Below, one piece after another: positions 1 through 7,543 of a stretch of 64,000 nt of DNA. The stretch's first letter is position 1, and each line of letters starts with the position of its first letter. The translations under genes and the position numbers were made by a program. Source of the stretch: Acidobacteriota bacterium (GTDB taxonomy: Bacteria > Acidobacteriota > Holophagae > Acanthopleuribacterales > Acanthopleuribacteraceae); contig JAGQSC010000021.1 in the NCBI GenBank assembly GCA_020439745.1, forward strand, positions 62,001-126,000, written 5' to 3'. The notes beneath the pieces are model-generated. The model had not been told where the DNA came from and did not search any database. It worked only from the letters and a program-made list of their open reading frames with translations.

Positions 1-342
1 CCGGTCCAATTCAAGTAGTAGGTTGGGGATCTCTTCGGGTGGATTTTGCAGGTCGGCATCCAACGTGACGATGACTTCACCCGAACTGTACTCCAGGCCA
101 GCGAAAATGGCCGCATGTTGCCCATAATTTCGATTGAGAAATATCCCCACCAGTTCAGGATGAATGCGAGATGCTGTCGAGATGATCTGCCGCGACTGGT
201 CCTGACTTCCATCATCAACCAGAATGATCTCGAACGAGTGTTGCGTTGCTTGGCATGCAGCTTTGCAGCGCACGATGAGCTCGGTGAGATTTTCTTGTTC
301 ATTGAAGACGGGTATCACCAAAGAAAGGTAGGGTCCCATCAT
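1..342 (-). CDS. arnC: Undecaprenyl-phosphate glycosyltransferase (ArnC/DPM1-like), partial
   Basis: This is the N-terminal 114 residues of a family 2 glycosyltransferase; the gene runs off the left edge. The product begins MMGPYLSLVIPVFNEQENL and shows the GT-A fold signatures: VIPVFNE, then ILVDDGSQDQS, then a DADLQNPPEEI block holding the DxD-type metal site. The RNYGQHAAIFAGLE stretch and QNPPEEIP are typical of the ArnC/dolichol-phosphate-mannose synthase group. ArnC transfers 4-formamido-arabinose to undecaprenyl phosphate at the inner membrane; that activity is inferred from the arnB neighbour. The start overlaps the arnB stop codon (ATGA), and AAGGAGG lies 7 nt before the ATG at 342. 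The C-terminal membrane helices lie outside the window, so related Gtr-type flippase-coupled transferases cannot be fully excluded. Confidence 0.88.
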   Translation of the reverse strand, partial: MMGPYLSLVIPVFNEQENLTELIVRCKAACQATQHSFEIILVDDGSQDQSRQIISTASRIHPELVGIFLNRNYGQHAAIFAGLEYSSGEVIVTLDADLQNPPEEIPNLLLELDR

Positions 343-1487
343 CTCAACACCTCCTTGATGGATTGCACCACCGTTTCCACATCTTCCAACCTCATGTCTG
401 GAAATAACGGAAGGGAGACGATGCGTTCGGAATTCCACTCTGTGTTGGGCAATCTAGAGGACAGATTAGCCATTGAATCTCGGTAGTACTTCTGTTGGTG
501 TACTGCCTTAAAATGAATACCAGTTCCTATGTTGCGCCGTTTGAGCGCTTCCATAAATGACAAGCGGTCCAGACCCGTGTTTTCGAGGTTCAGTCGGACA
601 ATGAACAGGTGCCATGCATGTCGCATGGGATAGTCTGGTAGTCCCAGAGGTGTTACTTGGGGGACGTCTGAGAGTAGTTTCAGGTAATGTTCGGCTAATT
701 CAGTCCTTTTCTCAATCAGCGTCTCGATGCGGCCAAGTTGGCTCAGCCCAAGGGCAGCCGCCAGATCGGTCAGGTTGTATTTGAATCCAGGTTCTAGCAC
801 CTCGGCCTGAGGCGAGCGTCCTTGGATGCTGCGGTCAAACGCGTCCACGCCAAGGCCGTGAAATTTTAGTCGCCTGAGTCGTTCCAAAAGATGTCCGTCT
901 TCCGTAGTGACGAGCCCACCCTCACCCGTGGTGATATTTTTGATGGGGTGAAACGAAAAGATCGTCGTCCCCGTGGAACCTACTAAGCGCTGTTTGTACT
1001 GGGTTCCAATAGCGTGAGCCGCATCTTCTACTAATGCAATGTCATGCTGGATTGCCAGCTCTGTGAGTGGATCCATGTCAAGTGCCGCACCTGCATAATG
1101 CACAGGTATGATGAGTTTTGTCCGCCTTGTAATCAGGGGCTCTACTGTGTTTCGGTCGATCATGAGCGTGTGTCGGTCTATATCCGCAAAAACGGGTTTG
1201 GCTCCTGCAAGTACGATTAAGTTCACAGTTGATACCCAAGTCAGTGAAGGAGTGATGACTTCATCGCCCGGCCCGATACCCAGCGCACGCAACATGAGGT
1301 GCATGGCGCCTGTTGCGGAACAAACTGCAAGTGCATTTTGAGCGCCGCAATACTCTTGGACGGCTTGTTCAAATTGGGCCGTAACTGGACCGGTTGTAAT
1401 CCAACCGGATCGAAGTACCTCGGTGACCGCTTGGATGTCGCGCTCGACAATGTTGGGTTTTGAAAACGGCAGAAATGTAGTTCTCAT
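339..1487 (-). CDS. arnB: UDP-4-amino-4-deoxy-L-arabinose--oxoglutarate aminotransferase
   Basis: A PLP-dependent sugar aminotransferase of the DegT/DnrJ/EryC1 family, 382 residues, the usual length for ArnB. It makes UDP-Ara4N, the donor used to cap lipid A phosphates and resist cationic peptides. Family landmarks are all present: FLPFSKPNI at the N-terminus, SGWITTGP, TPSLTWVSTVN, EDAAHAIGT, the PLP-lysine segment FSFHPIKNITTGEGG (K183), LKFHGLGVDAFDR, PGFKYNLTDLAAA and the C-terminal NTEWNSERIVSLPLFPDM. This close match to enterobacterial ArnB makes it distinct from other DegT enzymes. The SD GAGGT lies just upstream of the ATG. It is translationally coupled to arnC and preceded by a 231-bp gap that holds a candidate response-regulator site. 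Confidence 0.93.
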   Translation of the reverse strand: MRTTFLPFSKPNIVERDIQAVTEVLRSGWITTGPVTAQFEQAVQEYCGAQNALAVCSATGAMHLMLRALGIGPGDEVITPSLTWVSTVNLIVLAGAKPVFADIDRHTLMIDRNTVEPLITRRTKLIIPVHYAGAALDMDPLTELAIQHDIALVEDAAHAIGTQYKQRLVGSTGTTIFSFHPIKNITTGEGGLVTTEDGHLLERLRRLKFHGLGVDAFDRSIQGRSPQAEVLEPGFKYNLTDLAAALGLSQLGRIETLIEKRTELAEHYLKLLSDVPQVTPLGLPDYPMRHAWHLFIVRLNLENTGLDRLSFMEALKRRNIGTGIHFKAVHQQKYYRDSMANLSSRLPNTEWNSERIVSLPLFPDMRLEDVETVVQSIKEVLR

Positions 1488-1614
1488 AGTTACCTCATGG
1501 AGGGAATGGATTGGTTGCGGACTCGGAGACCTGCAGAGGCTGTCTTGGCCATGGCGTGGAGACGCGGAACATTCTTAGGTGAAACTTCGGGGGTCCGTAG
1601 GGCCCAATTGCGAA

Positions 1615-1648
1615 ATCGTAGGGTGAACTGAATGAAGGCTGAATGAAG
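1615..1648 (-). promoter_or_regulatory. Tandem-repeat operator and -10 for arnBC
   Basis: Within the gap between the regulator gene and arnB, the decamer CTGAATGAAG (plus-strand spelling) occurs twice, perfectly, at 1628-1637 and 1639-1648, an 11-bp period. OmpR/PhoB-family regulators bind direct repeats at this spacing. Reading toward arnB, a -10-like TACGAT (1615-1620) lies 7 nt beyond the repeats, and they cover the expected -35 position. This is the usual layout for activator-dependent promoters of this family. I see no terminator between the regulator stop and this site. The rest of the 1488-1718 gap shows nothing else I can name. Confidence 0.6.
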
Positions 1649-1718
1649 AAGAATAGGCTTTATCAATGAGAGTCGTTTGGCTCGGTATCATTTTTTCTCC
1701 AAGGCACACATGATGGTT

Positions 1719-2393
1719 CTAGTGCCTGCTTGACACGTAGTAACCGTACCCACGCTTGGTCCGGATGAGATTGCGAACGCCTCGATTATGAAATTTGCGC
1801 CTAAGTGAACACACGTGAACATCAATGGTATTGCTGCTCATTTCAGTGTCCATGCCATAGAGGTGCTCAAACATGAAATCACGACTGATCACCTTATCCT
1901 TGTTCATGGCGAGCAGTTCCAAGATGCTGAATTCCATTTTTGTGAGCTCCAAACGTTGATTGGCAATCTTCACGTTTTTTAGACTGATGTTGACTTCGAC
2001 GGGACCAAAGTTGAGTACCGGCGATTGAGATTGGTAACGACGACGGACCAGTGCCTGCACGCGTGCAAGTAATTCCACGAGTTGGAAGGGTTTGGCTAGA
2101 TAGTCGTCGGCACCTGCTTCAAGTCCCCTAATGCGTTCTTCGACGTTGTTTCGAGCTGAGATGACTAGAACGAACGCAGACTTTTGTTTGCTCCTGATTT
2201 GCTTCAGAACGCCGTATCCGTCCAGTTTCGGAAGAATCAGATCAACAATAGCGACATCGTAGTCATAGCGCTCAAAAAGTTCCATTGCCTCCAATCCATC
2301 ATAGGCAGCATCAACACCATAGCCTTCTGCTCGAAGGCCATCGCTTACAATCCTGGACAGGCGTTTTGAATCTTCAACAAGTAACAAGCGCAT
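1719..2393 (-). CDS. OmpR/PhoB-family response regulator (PmrA-like position)
   Basis: A 224-residue response regulator. The receiver domain (1-115) shows the acidic pocket VEDSK, phospho-acceptor D51 in VDLILPKLDGY, the conserved ISA block and K101 in LAKPFQ. The C-terminal winged-helix domain (about 125-222) has LTKMEFSILELLAMNKDKVISR, then NTIDVHVCSLRRKF and IRTKRGYGYYV, which mark OmpR/PhoB DNA-binding modules. It sits between a PepSY protein gene and arnB on the same strand, so control of the lipid A genes, as PmrA does in enteric bacteria, is a reasonable inference. No histidine kinase gene is visible nearby; the partner may lie left of the window or elsewhere. Confidence 0.92.
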   Translation of the reverse strand: MRLLLVEDSKRLSRIVSDGLRAEGYGVDAAYDGLEAMELFERYDYDVAIVDLILPKLDGYGVLKQIRSKQKSAFVLVISARNNVEERIRGLEAGADDYLAKPFQLVELLARVQALVRRRYQSQSPVLNFGPVEVNISLKNVKIANQRLELTKMEFSILELLAMNKDKVISRDFMFEHLYGMDTEMSSNTIDVHVCSLRRKFHNRGVRNLIRTKRGYGYYVSSRH

Positions 2394-2419
2394 AACTGTG
2401 TCTGTGTGCTGAGAACTTC

Positions 2420-2707
2420 TCAGTCATCGACAGCCGTTCGGGTCTCGCCCGTCTGTGCATTCACAGTAACTTCGATTTCTTTACCTTCAACCATGACCTC
2501 AACTTCATAGATCAACGCGCCTTGATCGTGTTCCAACTCTATGGACGTGACGGTGCCTGGCTGTGCGAGAAGCGCAAATTCGACGGCTTGACAAACACTC
2601 ACCACAACCTTTTCAAGGTCAGCTTGCGATATGTCGTCGTCCGCAGTTGTGGCAAATGGAATAAAAAAGAACGTGGCTAGAATCAGCCATTTTGACCCGT
2701 GATTCAT
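2420..2707 (-). CDS. Periplasmic PepSY-domain protein
   Basis: A 95-residue exported protein. Residues 1-22 form a signal peptide (ILATFFFIPFATTADD). The remainder is a single PepSY module: helix QADLEKVVVSVCQAV, then strands IELEHDQGALIYEVEVMVEGKEIEVTVNAQTGE, matching the family pattern YEVEV..dG...ev.vda.tG. The family contains small periplasmic modulators often encoded beside two-component systems. AAGGGAG precedes the ATG by 8 nt. It ends 26 nt before the response regulator start, so the two are probably cotranscribed and the protein may tune the missing sensor kinase; that role is inference. Confidence 0.82.
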   Translation of the reverse strand: MNHGSKWLILATFFFIPFATTADDDISQADLEKVVVSVCQAVEFALLAQPGTVTSIELEHDQGALIYEVEVMVEGKEIEVTVNAQTGETRTAVDD

Positions 2708-2886
2708 GTTGAACTCCCTTTTTTGAATTGAAATTTTTTTGTTAGAAACCGACCCACAAAGGGTCCGCTCAACGTGTACCCTCTATGAGACCAAGAGATT
2801 TTGCTCAGGTGATGATGAAGGCTGCGTGAAATAAGCCTCATTTTGTTTCCACTTGGATGCGGGTCTTGCTTGTCATTCCTATTCAT
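2704..2886 (-). CDS. Possible small basic ORF filling the PAP2-PepSY gap
   Basis: A 60-codon frame exactly bridges the two flanking genes. Its ATG overlaps the phosphatase stop (ATGA), and its own stop overlaps the PepSY start (ATGA). A weak SD (AGGGA) precedes it. The product would be basic and Ser/His-rich, without a signal peptide, and matches nothing I recognise. Against coding, a candidate operator and -10 for the PepSY gene lie inside it (2798-2831). The double overlap is the only real support, so I list it with low confidence. Confidence 0.3.
   Translation of the reverse strand: MNRNDKQDPHPSGNKMRLISRSLHHHLSKISWSHRGYTLSGPFVGRFLTKKFQFKKGSST
2798..2831 (-). promoter_or_regulatory. Weaker tandem site upstream of the PepSY-regulator pair
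   Basis: Two decamers at 2811-2820 and 2822-2831 keep the 11-bp period and match the arnB-site decamer at 6/10 and 7/10 positions. A -10-like CAAAAT (2798-2803) lies 7 nt beyond them in the direction of the PepSY gene, copying the geometry at arnB. The match is too weak to stand alone; it is reported because the arrangement recurs three times in this cassette. Confidence 0.3.
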
Positions 2887-3803
2887 GAATCCCTGCCAAG
2901 AATGGCACGAATGCCTTTTCGACCCTGTGGCACTCGGATCCTGATGCCCAAGAATTCATTATCAACGACAGGGTCAATGGCGACCCGATCTCGTTTGCCT
3001 TGGTTGATGCGAACGACTCTTCTTCCCATTAGCAGTCCAATGGCGGCGCCAGCGGCAACGTCCGAAGCGTAGTGCGCGTCGCCTTGCACTCTTGAAAGTC
3101 CCACCAAAGAAGCAAGACCATAGCTGACGCTTCGAGCCCATACGTTTGGATAGTGTTCAGAAATGACACTTGCTACCGCAAAAGCCTGCGTTGTGTGGCC
3201 GGAAGGAAAGGAATGGTTGCCACTGAAAGGCTCAAAATTGGTACCAGAATCTATCTCGTTTATGGTGTCACGAGGTCGCGTACGGCCTGTCGCCTCTTTG
3301 ATAAGTGGTGTCACAATCCCTGCGGAAAGCAAACTGGCTATTAGGCCATCTTTGGCAACGTTTACAGGCTTTTCTTCGCCGAAGACTTTTCCCACAAGGT
3401 AGAAACCGGCAAGAGTTGCAAACGAATACTCCTCACCAAATTTTCCGAGCTCCCTGGCCGTCGTATTGAGAGCCGAATTGTTGTGATCTCGTGCGTAGTG
3501 TGCTACTTCGTCATCGAACTGATTGACCACGGCAAAGCTGGCAATGAGATATCCCATCTCACGCCAATTGTCACTGCTCCAGTGAAAAGGCGTCGTGAAG
3601 ACTTCCTTTGTATCGTGCCATAGGAGTCGTCCAAAGGATGGGGTGTAGGGTTCCGACTCCAATTGGTTCAGGTTGAGGTCAATAGGGCCTGATATTCTGA
3701 ATTGAAGACCCTTATCAGAAGCTCTATTCCAGAAGTCAGGATTTACTCCATTTGCATCATCCATCCATCCAGATTGCATCAACAAAATCCAAATAATGTT
3801 CAC
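2883..3803 (-). CDS. PAP2-family lipid phosphatase
   Basis: A 306-residue type 2 phosphatidic acid phosphatase. The three catalytic motifs are complete: KEATGRTRP (KX6RP), PSGH in NHSFPSGHTTQAFA, and SRVQGDAHYASDVAAGAAIG (SRX5HX3D). An N-terminal extension of about 100 residues precedes the membrane helices. PAP2 enzymes include lipid A 1- and 4'-phosphatases and undecaprenyl-pyrophosphate phosphatases. Its place at the head of a cassette with arnB and arnC suggests lipid A or its carrier as substrate, but the sequence alone does not decide. The start is GTG with GGAGG 6 nt upstream. The gene has its own candidate regulator site just upstream. Confidence 0.87.
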   Translation of the reverse strand: MNIIWILLMQSGWMDDANGVNPDFWNRASDKGLQFRISGPIDLNLNQLESEPYTPSFGRLLWHDTKEVFTTPFHWSSDNWREMGYLIASFAVVNQFDDEVAHYARDHNNSALNTTARELGKFGEEYSFATLAGFYLVGKVFGEEKPVNVAKDGLIASLLSAGIVTPLIKEATGRTRPRDTINEIDSGTNFEPFSGNHSFPSGHTTQAFAVASVISEHYPNVWARSVSYGLASLVGLSRVQGDAHYASDVAAGAAIGLLMGRRVVRINQGKRDRVAIDPVVDNEFLGIRIRVPQGRKGIRAILGRDS

Positions 3804-3827
3804 AAAGATCCTCCAAATGTTGGCGTG

Positions 3828-3860
3828 AAAATAGCTGGCCTATGTGAACATTGGATGAAG
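3828..3860 (-). promoter_or_regulatory. Candidate regulator site and -10 for the PAP2 gene
   Basis: Decamers at 3851-3860 (8/10 match to the arnB-site repeat) and 3840-3849 (6/10) keep the 11-bp period, followed 6 nt later by a -10-like TATTTT (3828-3833). A start of transcription near 3821 would leave a leader of about 18 nt. The spacing copies that at arnB, which supports shared control by the cassette's regulator. The remaining part of the 3804-4033 gap holds nothing I can identify. Confidence 0.42.
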
Positions 3861-4033
3861 GTACATGTGACAAAAAGTTAATGTTCCCAGACCTGTACAG
3901 GAAGCATCTACTCTATTGGTGTAACTTGCGAAAGGAAGGCTGCGCAGGGTTAAGCGTGATGACGTGCGCTTCTGAGACACATAGTCCTTGAAACCCGACG
4001 CTGAGATTGTTGATCCAAGTCCCTGACGCGTTG

Positions 4034-4588
4034 TCAATCTTCCCAATAGAAGAGGGCATCGAAATGGACCCAGGGAGCATCGGCGAGAATCGTGGGAATC
4101 GCAGTGCTAGTGGGCATGGCTTCGGCCAGGTCCGTCTTAAATAGTCTTTGAAGGCCACTTTGTGCCATTATCGCATCCACTTCAGGGATAAGCTCTTTAA
4201 CAGCTGGATGACTGAACTGATCGAGAAAGTGAAAATGAGGCAAGTAGGACGAGCCGCCGCGAGAGTGCCAGCATTTGGCACCCTCGCCCAGCACGTAGTA
4301 GGGTGACAACCGCGAATACAGCACAACCAAACCCGAGTAGCAATCGTCCGGGCCAATTTTGAAAGCCGGATCTTCACGGTAGAACCAAGTGTCAACATAG
4401 CTGGCATAACCCGAACCGTAGTGATTGAACACGGCCTTGAATCTAAGAGTCAATCTTCGACAGATTTTGTGCACGATATCTTTCCAATGATCCTCAATCG
4501 CCTGCTCGTTTCCAGAGGCCCATGGCCAGAGGTCTGTGATTGGCTCTTGAGCCAATAAACGATCGATCAATTCGGGTGTCAATATCAT
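4034..4588 (-). CDS. Hypothetical protein, 184 aa
   Basis: A soluble-looking protein beginning MILTPELIDRLLAQ. It is rich in Trp, Tyr and His (WYREDP, SYLPHFHFLDQF, WVHFDALFYWED) and has no signal peptide or membrane helix. I do not recognise the family. The frame remains open far upstream, to 5764, but that part lies antisense to two convincing plus-strand genes and has low-complexity shadow composition. The start is therefore placed at the ATG at 4588, which has only a weak SD. It is divergent from the DinB-like gene. Confidence 0.6.
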   Translation of the reverse strand: MILTPELIDRLLAQEPITDLWPWASGNEQAIEDHWKDIVHKICRRLTLRFKAVFNHYGSGYASYVDTWFYREDPAFKIGPDDCYSGLVVLYSRLSPYYVLGEGAKCWHSRGGSSYLPHFHFLDQFSHPAVKELIPEVDAIMAQSGLQRLFKTDLAEAMPTSTAIPTILADAPWVHFDALFYWED

Positions 4589-4716
4589 CTTGTGAGCAAT
4601 GTAAAACGCATCGCTTTGAGGATCAAGGCGCTTGGGTCTAAGTGCGCCCAAAAAACATTCGATGCAAGTGTTTGGGAAGTGGGTTAGTCTTTGCATACTT
4701 ATTGGGGAGTCCGAGC

Positions 4717-5211
4717 ATGCAGTATGGCGTCTTATCGAGACAATCACGGCAGGAAATGATGGAGTCGTTAGCGGCCATGCCCGAATACGTGGCGGAGCGA
4801 TTTGCGGATCTATCAGCTTCGATGCGCATTGAATCGGGTCCGCACGGTTCGTTTGCGCCCGTCGAGCAGGTATGGCATCTCGCCGATCTGGAAGTAATGG
4901 GTTTTGGAGAGCGCATTTCTCGCTTGCAACTTGAGAAACACCCTGTGCTGCCAGATTTTGCCGGCGACGAGGTGGCTCGACAACGGAACTACAAGTCGCT
5001 GTCCTTAGCTGATGGTCTTGAGGCGTTTCGCCGAGCCAGAGCCCAGAACCTGGATCGGATGGCGGGGTTAACTGCTGAGGAGTGGTCGCATCAGGGCGAA
5101 CAGCAAGGTGTAGGTCCCGTTTCCCTATGTGACCTTCCAGCCATGATGGCGGCCCACGACGAGAGCCATCGCCGTGAGATCGAGATCTGGCTTGCGTTTC
5201 ATGTCCAGTAG
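4717..5211 (+). CDS. DinB-like four-helix metalloprotein
   Basis: A 164-residue protein of the DinB/YfiT superfamily. It has four predicted helices with metal-ligand histidines at family positions: VEQVWHLADLEVMGFGERI for the first and AAHDESHRREIEIWL for the C-terminal pair. Members are often thiol-dependent transferases or of unknown function; the substrate cannot be assigned. The start MQYGVLSRQ at 4717 is chosen because GGGGAG lies 8 nt upstream, although the frame is open 75 nt further. The DUF4256 gene follows 18 nt after its stop, so the two form a probable operon. Confidence 0.72.
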   Translation: MQYGVLSRQSRQEMMESLAAMPEYVAERFADLSASMRIESGPHGSFAPVEQVWHLADLEVMGFGERISRLQLEKHPVLPDFAGDEVARQRNYKSLSLADGLEAFRRARAQNLDRMAGLTAEEWSHQGEQQGVGPVSLCDLPAMMAAHDESHRREIEIWLAFHVQ

Positions 5212-5229
5212 TACGAAGGAGTGAACTGC

Positions 5230-5757
5230 ATGGCCCAACACATTCAACTGCTCGGTTTGTTGGAGAAAAGGTTCCATCAACATATGCATCGCCACCCTCA
5301 GTTGGATTGGTCCGAAGTCGCTGATCGATTGAAGGAAAGCCATCTGGACATATTGCAGGAGATGGAACAATCTGGCGGCGAACCGGATGTGGTGGGTTTT
5401 TCACCCGATTCGATTTGTTTTGTGGACTGTGCGACGGAAAGCCCCAAAGGCCGGCGGAGCCTGTGCTACGACCAGGAAGCCCGCGAAAGCAGGAAGGACC
5501 ACTCGCCCAAAGGCAGTGCGCAGGAAATGGCGGCAACCATGGGCGTGAAGCTCTTGACCGAAGCTGAGTATCGGGCGCTGCAAACGTTTGAACCCTTCGA
5601 CTTGAAAACCTCCAGTTGGGTGGTGACGCCCCCAGAGATTCGGTCACTTGGCGGCGCACTTTTTTGCGACCGCCGCTACGACACGGTGTTCGTCTATCAC
5701 AACGGAGCCCAATCCTATTACGCAGCGAGAGGTTTCCGCGGCGTCCTCCAAATCTGA
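5230..5757 (+). CDS. DUF4256 family protein
   Basis: A 175-residue soluble protein with the family's hallmark blocks in order: SPKGRRSLCYDQEARESRK, QEMAATMGVKLLTEAEYRALQ, FDLKTSSWVVTPPEIRSLGG, ALFCDRRYDTVFVYHNGAQ and SYYAARGFRG. It matches the DUF4256 proteins found scattered across bacteria; no function is known to me. AAGGAG at 5216-5221 lies 8 nt before the ATG at 5230, so I prefer that start over the in-frame GTG at 5221. It is probably cotranscribed with the DinB-like gene. Confidence 0.8.
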   Translation: MAQHIQLLGLLEKRFHQHMHRHPQLDWSEVADRLKESHLDILQEMEQSGGEPDVVGFSPDSICFVDCATESPKGRRSLCYDQEARESRKDHSPKGSAQEMAATMGVKLLTEAEYRALQTFEPFDLKTSSWVVTPPEIRSLGGALFCDRRYDTVFVYHNGAQSYYAARGFRGVLQI

Positions 5758-5950
5758 AAGACAAACCAAGCCGTTGAGAAATTGTCCATAAATCATGGAC
5801 TACGCTTTGTTTTTTGGCGAGTCAGATTATCAAGCTTCCGATCGTGGACTCCATCTTTGCTGAATCTTTTTGACAAAGAATCTATCCTTGTCACGAGAGG
5901 AGAAAGAATCCTGTTGGATCAAAAGACTCTTTCTTCAACTGGGCGACAAG

Positions 5951-6325
5951 ATGGACAAAGGACTGCACCAAAATATTCTGGCGACTATCAAACATATTCC
6001 AGAGGCGAAGCTGGGCATCGGTTTGAAATTGTACGAAAGCTATGGCGGATCCGTATTCTTGTCGCCAAAAGGTGAGTTATTCGAATTTGCTGAGTACTCG
6101 GGCTCAACTAGAAAACTGGAGTCAAGGGAGGAAATACTCACTTCGTTAGCAATAGGTTCGAGAAGATATCCACAGCTCGCGAACCTTTTGCCGTTGCGTG
6201 ATCGTGATGCCAAGATCTGCGATTTATGTGAGGGTGAGGGTGTCGTATTAGTTGGTGTAACCAAAAAGGAAATAATATGTGGCAAATGTGCAGGGCTGGG
6301 GTGGCTGTCGAATAATAATGGATGA
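5951..6325 (+). CDS. Hypothetical protein with CxxCxGxG-type zinc motif
   Basis: A 124-residue protein. The C-terminus carries CDLCEGEG and, about 16 residues later, CGKCAGLGW. This pair resembles one DnaJ-type CxxCxGxG zinc unit and probably binds one zinc. The N-terminal part (MDKGLHQNILATIKHIPE) is unrecognised. The start is uncertain: the frame is open to 5870 with only a TTG there, and the ATG at 5951 has a weak SD. The 193-bp stretch before it has an inverted repeat TGACAA...TTGTCA (5871-5893) but no clear promoter. Function unknown. Confidence 0.5.
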   Translation: MDKGLHQNILATIKHIPEAKLGIGLKLYESYGGSVFLSPKGELFEFAEYSGSTRKLESREEILTSLAIGSRRYPQLANLLPLRDRDAKICDLCEGEGVVLVGVTKKEIICGKCAGLGWLSNNNG

Positions 6326-6391
6326 CAAAGCACTTACGAAAGGTCTCGTTCAAACGCCTATATGTCATAACTTCTCTGAAACGACAGAACC

Positions 6392-6426
6392 AAAACTGGC
6401 CCCGCCATGGATCGACATGACGGGGC
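6392..6426 (-). terminator. Probable terminator of the aldo/keto reductase gene
   Basis: Immediately beyond the reductase stop codon a hairpin forms from GCCCCG (6399-6404) and CGGGGC (6421-6426), with a further CATG/CATG stem inside after one mismatch. On the minus strand it is followed after CAG by a TTTT run (6392-6395). The short T-run makes it a modest intrinsic terminator. Confidence 0.5.
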
Positions 6427-6431
6427 ATGGT

Positions 6432-7412
6432 TTAACGGTTGACCGTGGTCATCCCGCGCTCGTCGTAACGGGTACCTGCGGCTGCGCCCAACGGCGCCAA
6501 CTCGTTGAGGGCGACTACATCAGAATGGCTCAAGTTGACGGACAGCGCTGCGAGATTCTCGTCAATGCGATGGCGTTTGGTGGTCCCTGGAATGGCCATC
6601 ACGTGTCCGGCTTGGGCGAACAGCCAGGCGAGCGCAAGTTGCGCAGTGGTACAACCGTAGGCGGAGGCTCGTTCGGCCATGGCGTCTACAAGTTGTTTGT
6701 TTTGCGCGAAATTGTCGCCGGAGAAACGCGGTGCCGATCGACGGTAGTCGTTCGGGTCCAAGTTTTCGGTGCTCTGAATGCCACCAGAAAGAAATCCTCG
6801 GCCCAATGGACTATAGGCGACAAACGCGATACCCAACTCTTTGCACAGCGGTATATGTGCCTGTTCCGGATCGCGTGTCCAAAGCGAGTATTCCGTTTGC
6901 AACGCGCTGATCGGGTGCACGCTTTGAGCACGACGGATAGTGTCAGGATGAGCCTCGGAAAGGCCGATGTATTTCACTTTTCCCGCCTTGACCAAATCCT
7001 TCATAGCACCTACGGTGTCTTCGATGGGTGTGTTTGGATCCACCCGATGCTGGTAATAGAGATCGATATGTTCCACACCCAATCGCTTCAGACTGTCGTC
7101 ACAGGCCTTACGGACATATTCGGGGCTACCGTTGATGCCGAGAAAGGCACCGGATTCGTCACGCATAACCCCAAACTTGGTGGCGACAAATGCCTGATCG
7201 CGTTTACCTTTGATCGCTTTTCCCAACAATTGCTCGTTGCGCCAAGGACCGTACATGTCGGCTGTGTCCAGCATATTCACTCCCACATCCAGTGCATGCC
7301 GTATGACATCTATGGATTGTTGGTCATCTGCAGGTCCGTAGAAATCGGACATGCCCATGCAACCCAACCCGACTCGAGTCACTTGCTGGTTGCCAATGGT
7401 TAATGTTTTCAT
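6432..7412 (-). CDS. Aldo/keto reductase
   Basis: A 326-residue NADP-dependent aldo/keto reductase of the YakC/AKR13-like group. The catalytic tetrad is visible: D49 and Y54 in [10 protein letters not shown]79 in FVATKFG and H122 in YYQHRVD. Cofactor segments [11 protein letters not shown] and [16 protein letters not shown] are at the expected places. The start [20 protein letters not shown] is typical, with AGGAGG upstream. It probably reduces aldehydes or ketones in the cytosol; the substrate is not deducible. The divergent AraC-family gene 131 bp away is the likely regulator. Confidence 0.9.
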   Translation of the reverse strand: MKTLTIGNQQVTRVGLGCMGMSDFYGPADDQQSIDVIRHALDVGVNMLDTADMYGPWRNEQLLGKAIKGKRDQAFVATKFGVMRDESGAFLGINGSPEYVRKACDDSLKRLGVEHIDLYYQHRVDPNTPIEDTVGAMKDLVKAGKVKYIGLSEAHPDTIRRAQSVHPISALQTEYSLWTRDPEQAHIPLCKELGIAFVAYSPLGRGFLSGGIQSTENLDPNDYRRSAPRFSGDNFAQNKQLVDAMAERASAYGCTTAQLALAWLFAQAGHVMAIPGTTKRHRIDENLAALSVNLSHSDVVALNELAPLGAAAGTRYDERGMTTVNR

Positions 7413-7543
7413 GTGCTACCTCCTTGTCTGGTGAAATCTTAACTGCCATTGGCCGTGCACTGAATACCTGTTTCCGTCAGATCCTTGCCTGATCCTCTCA
7501 TCACCCTGGCAATTAATGAAAGGATTTGCTTGAATCGGGGTCT

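Noticed and set aside
46-486. A 146-codon plus-strand frame at the left edge
   Set aside because: It lies opposite arnC and the end of arnB, which are both recognisable, and has no family signal of its own.
1701-1727. AGGCAC/GTGCCT hairpin at the regulator stop as a terminator
   Set aside because: The strand reading from the regulator gene lacks a T-run after the stem; the T-run lies on the opposite strand and the wrong side.
4589-5764. N-terminal extension of the 184-residue minus-strand protein to 576 residues
   Set aside because: The added part is antisense to the DinB-like and DUF4256 genes, both with clear family motifs and good SDs. The extension is low-complexity Arg/Pro/Ser.
6279-7403. 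A 374-codon plus-strand open frame opposite the aldo/keto reductase gene
   Set aside because: The minus-strand product has all catalytic residues of a reductase, while the plus-strand translation is compositionally random. It is an antisense shadow.
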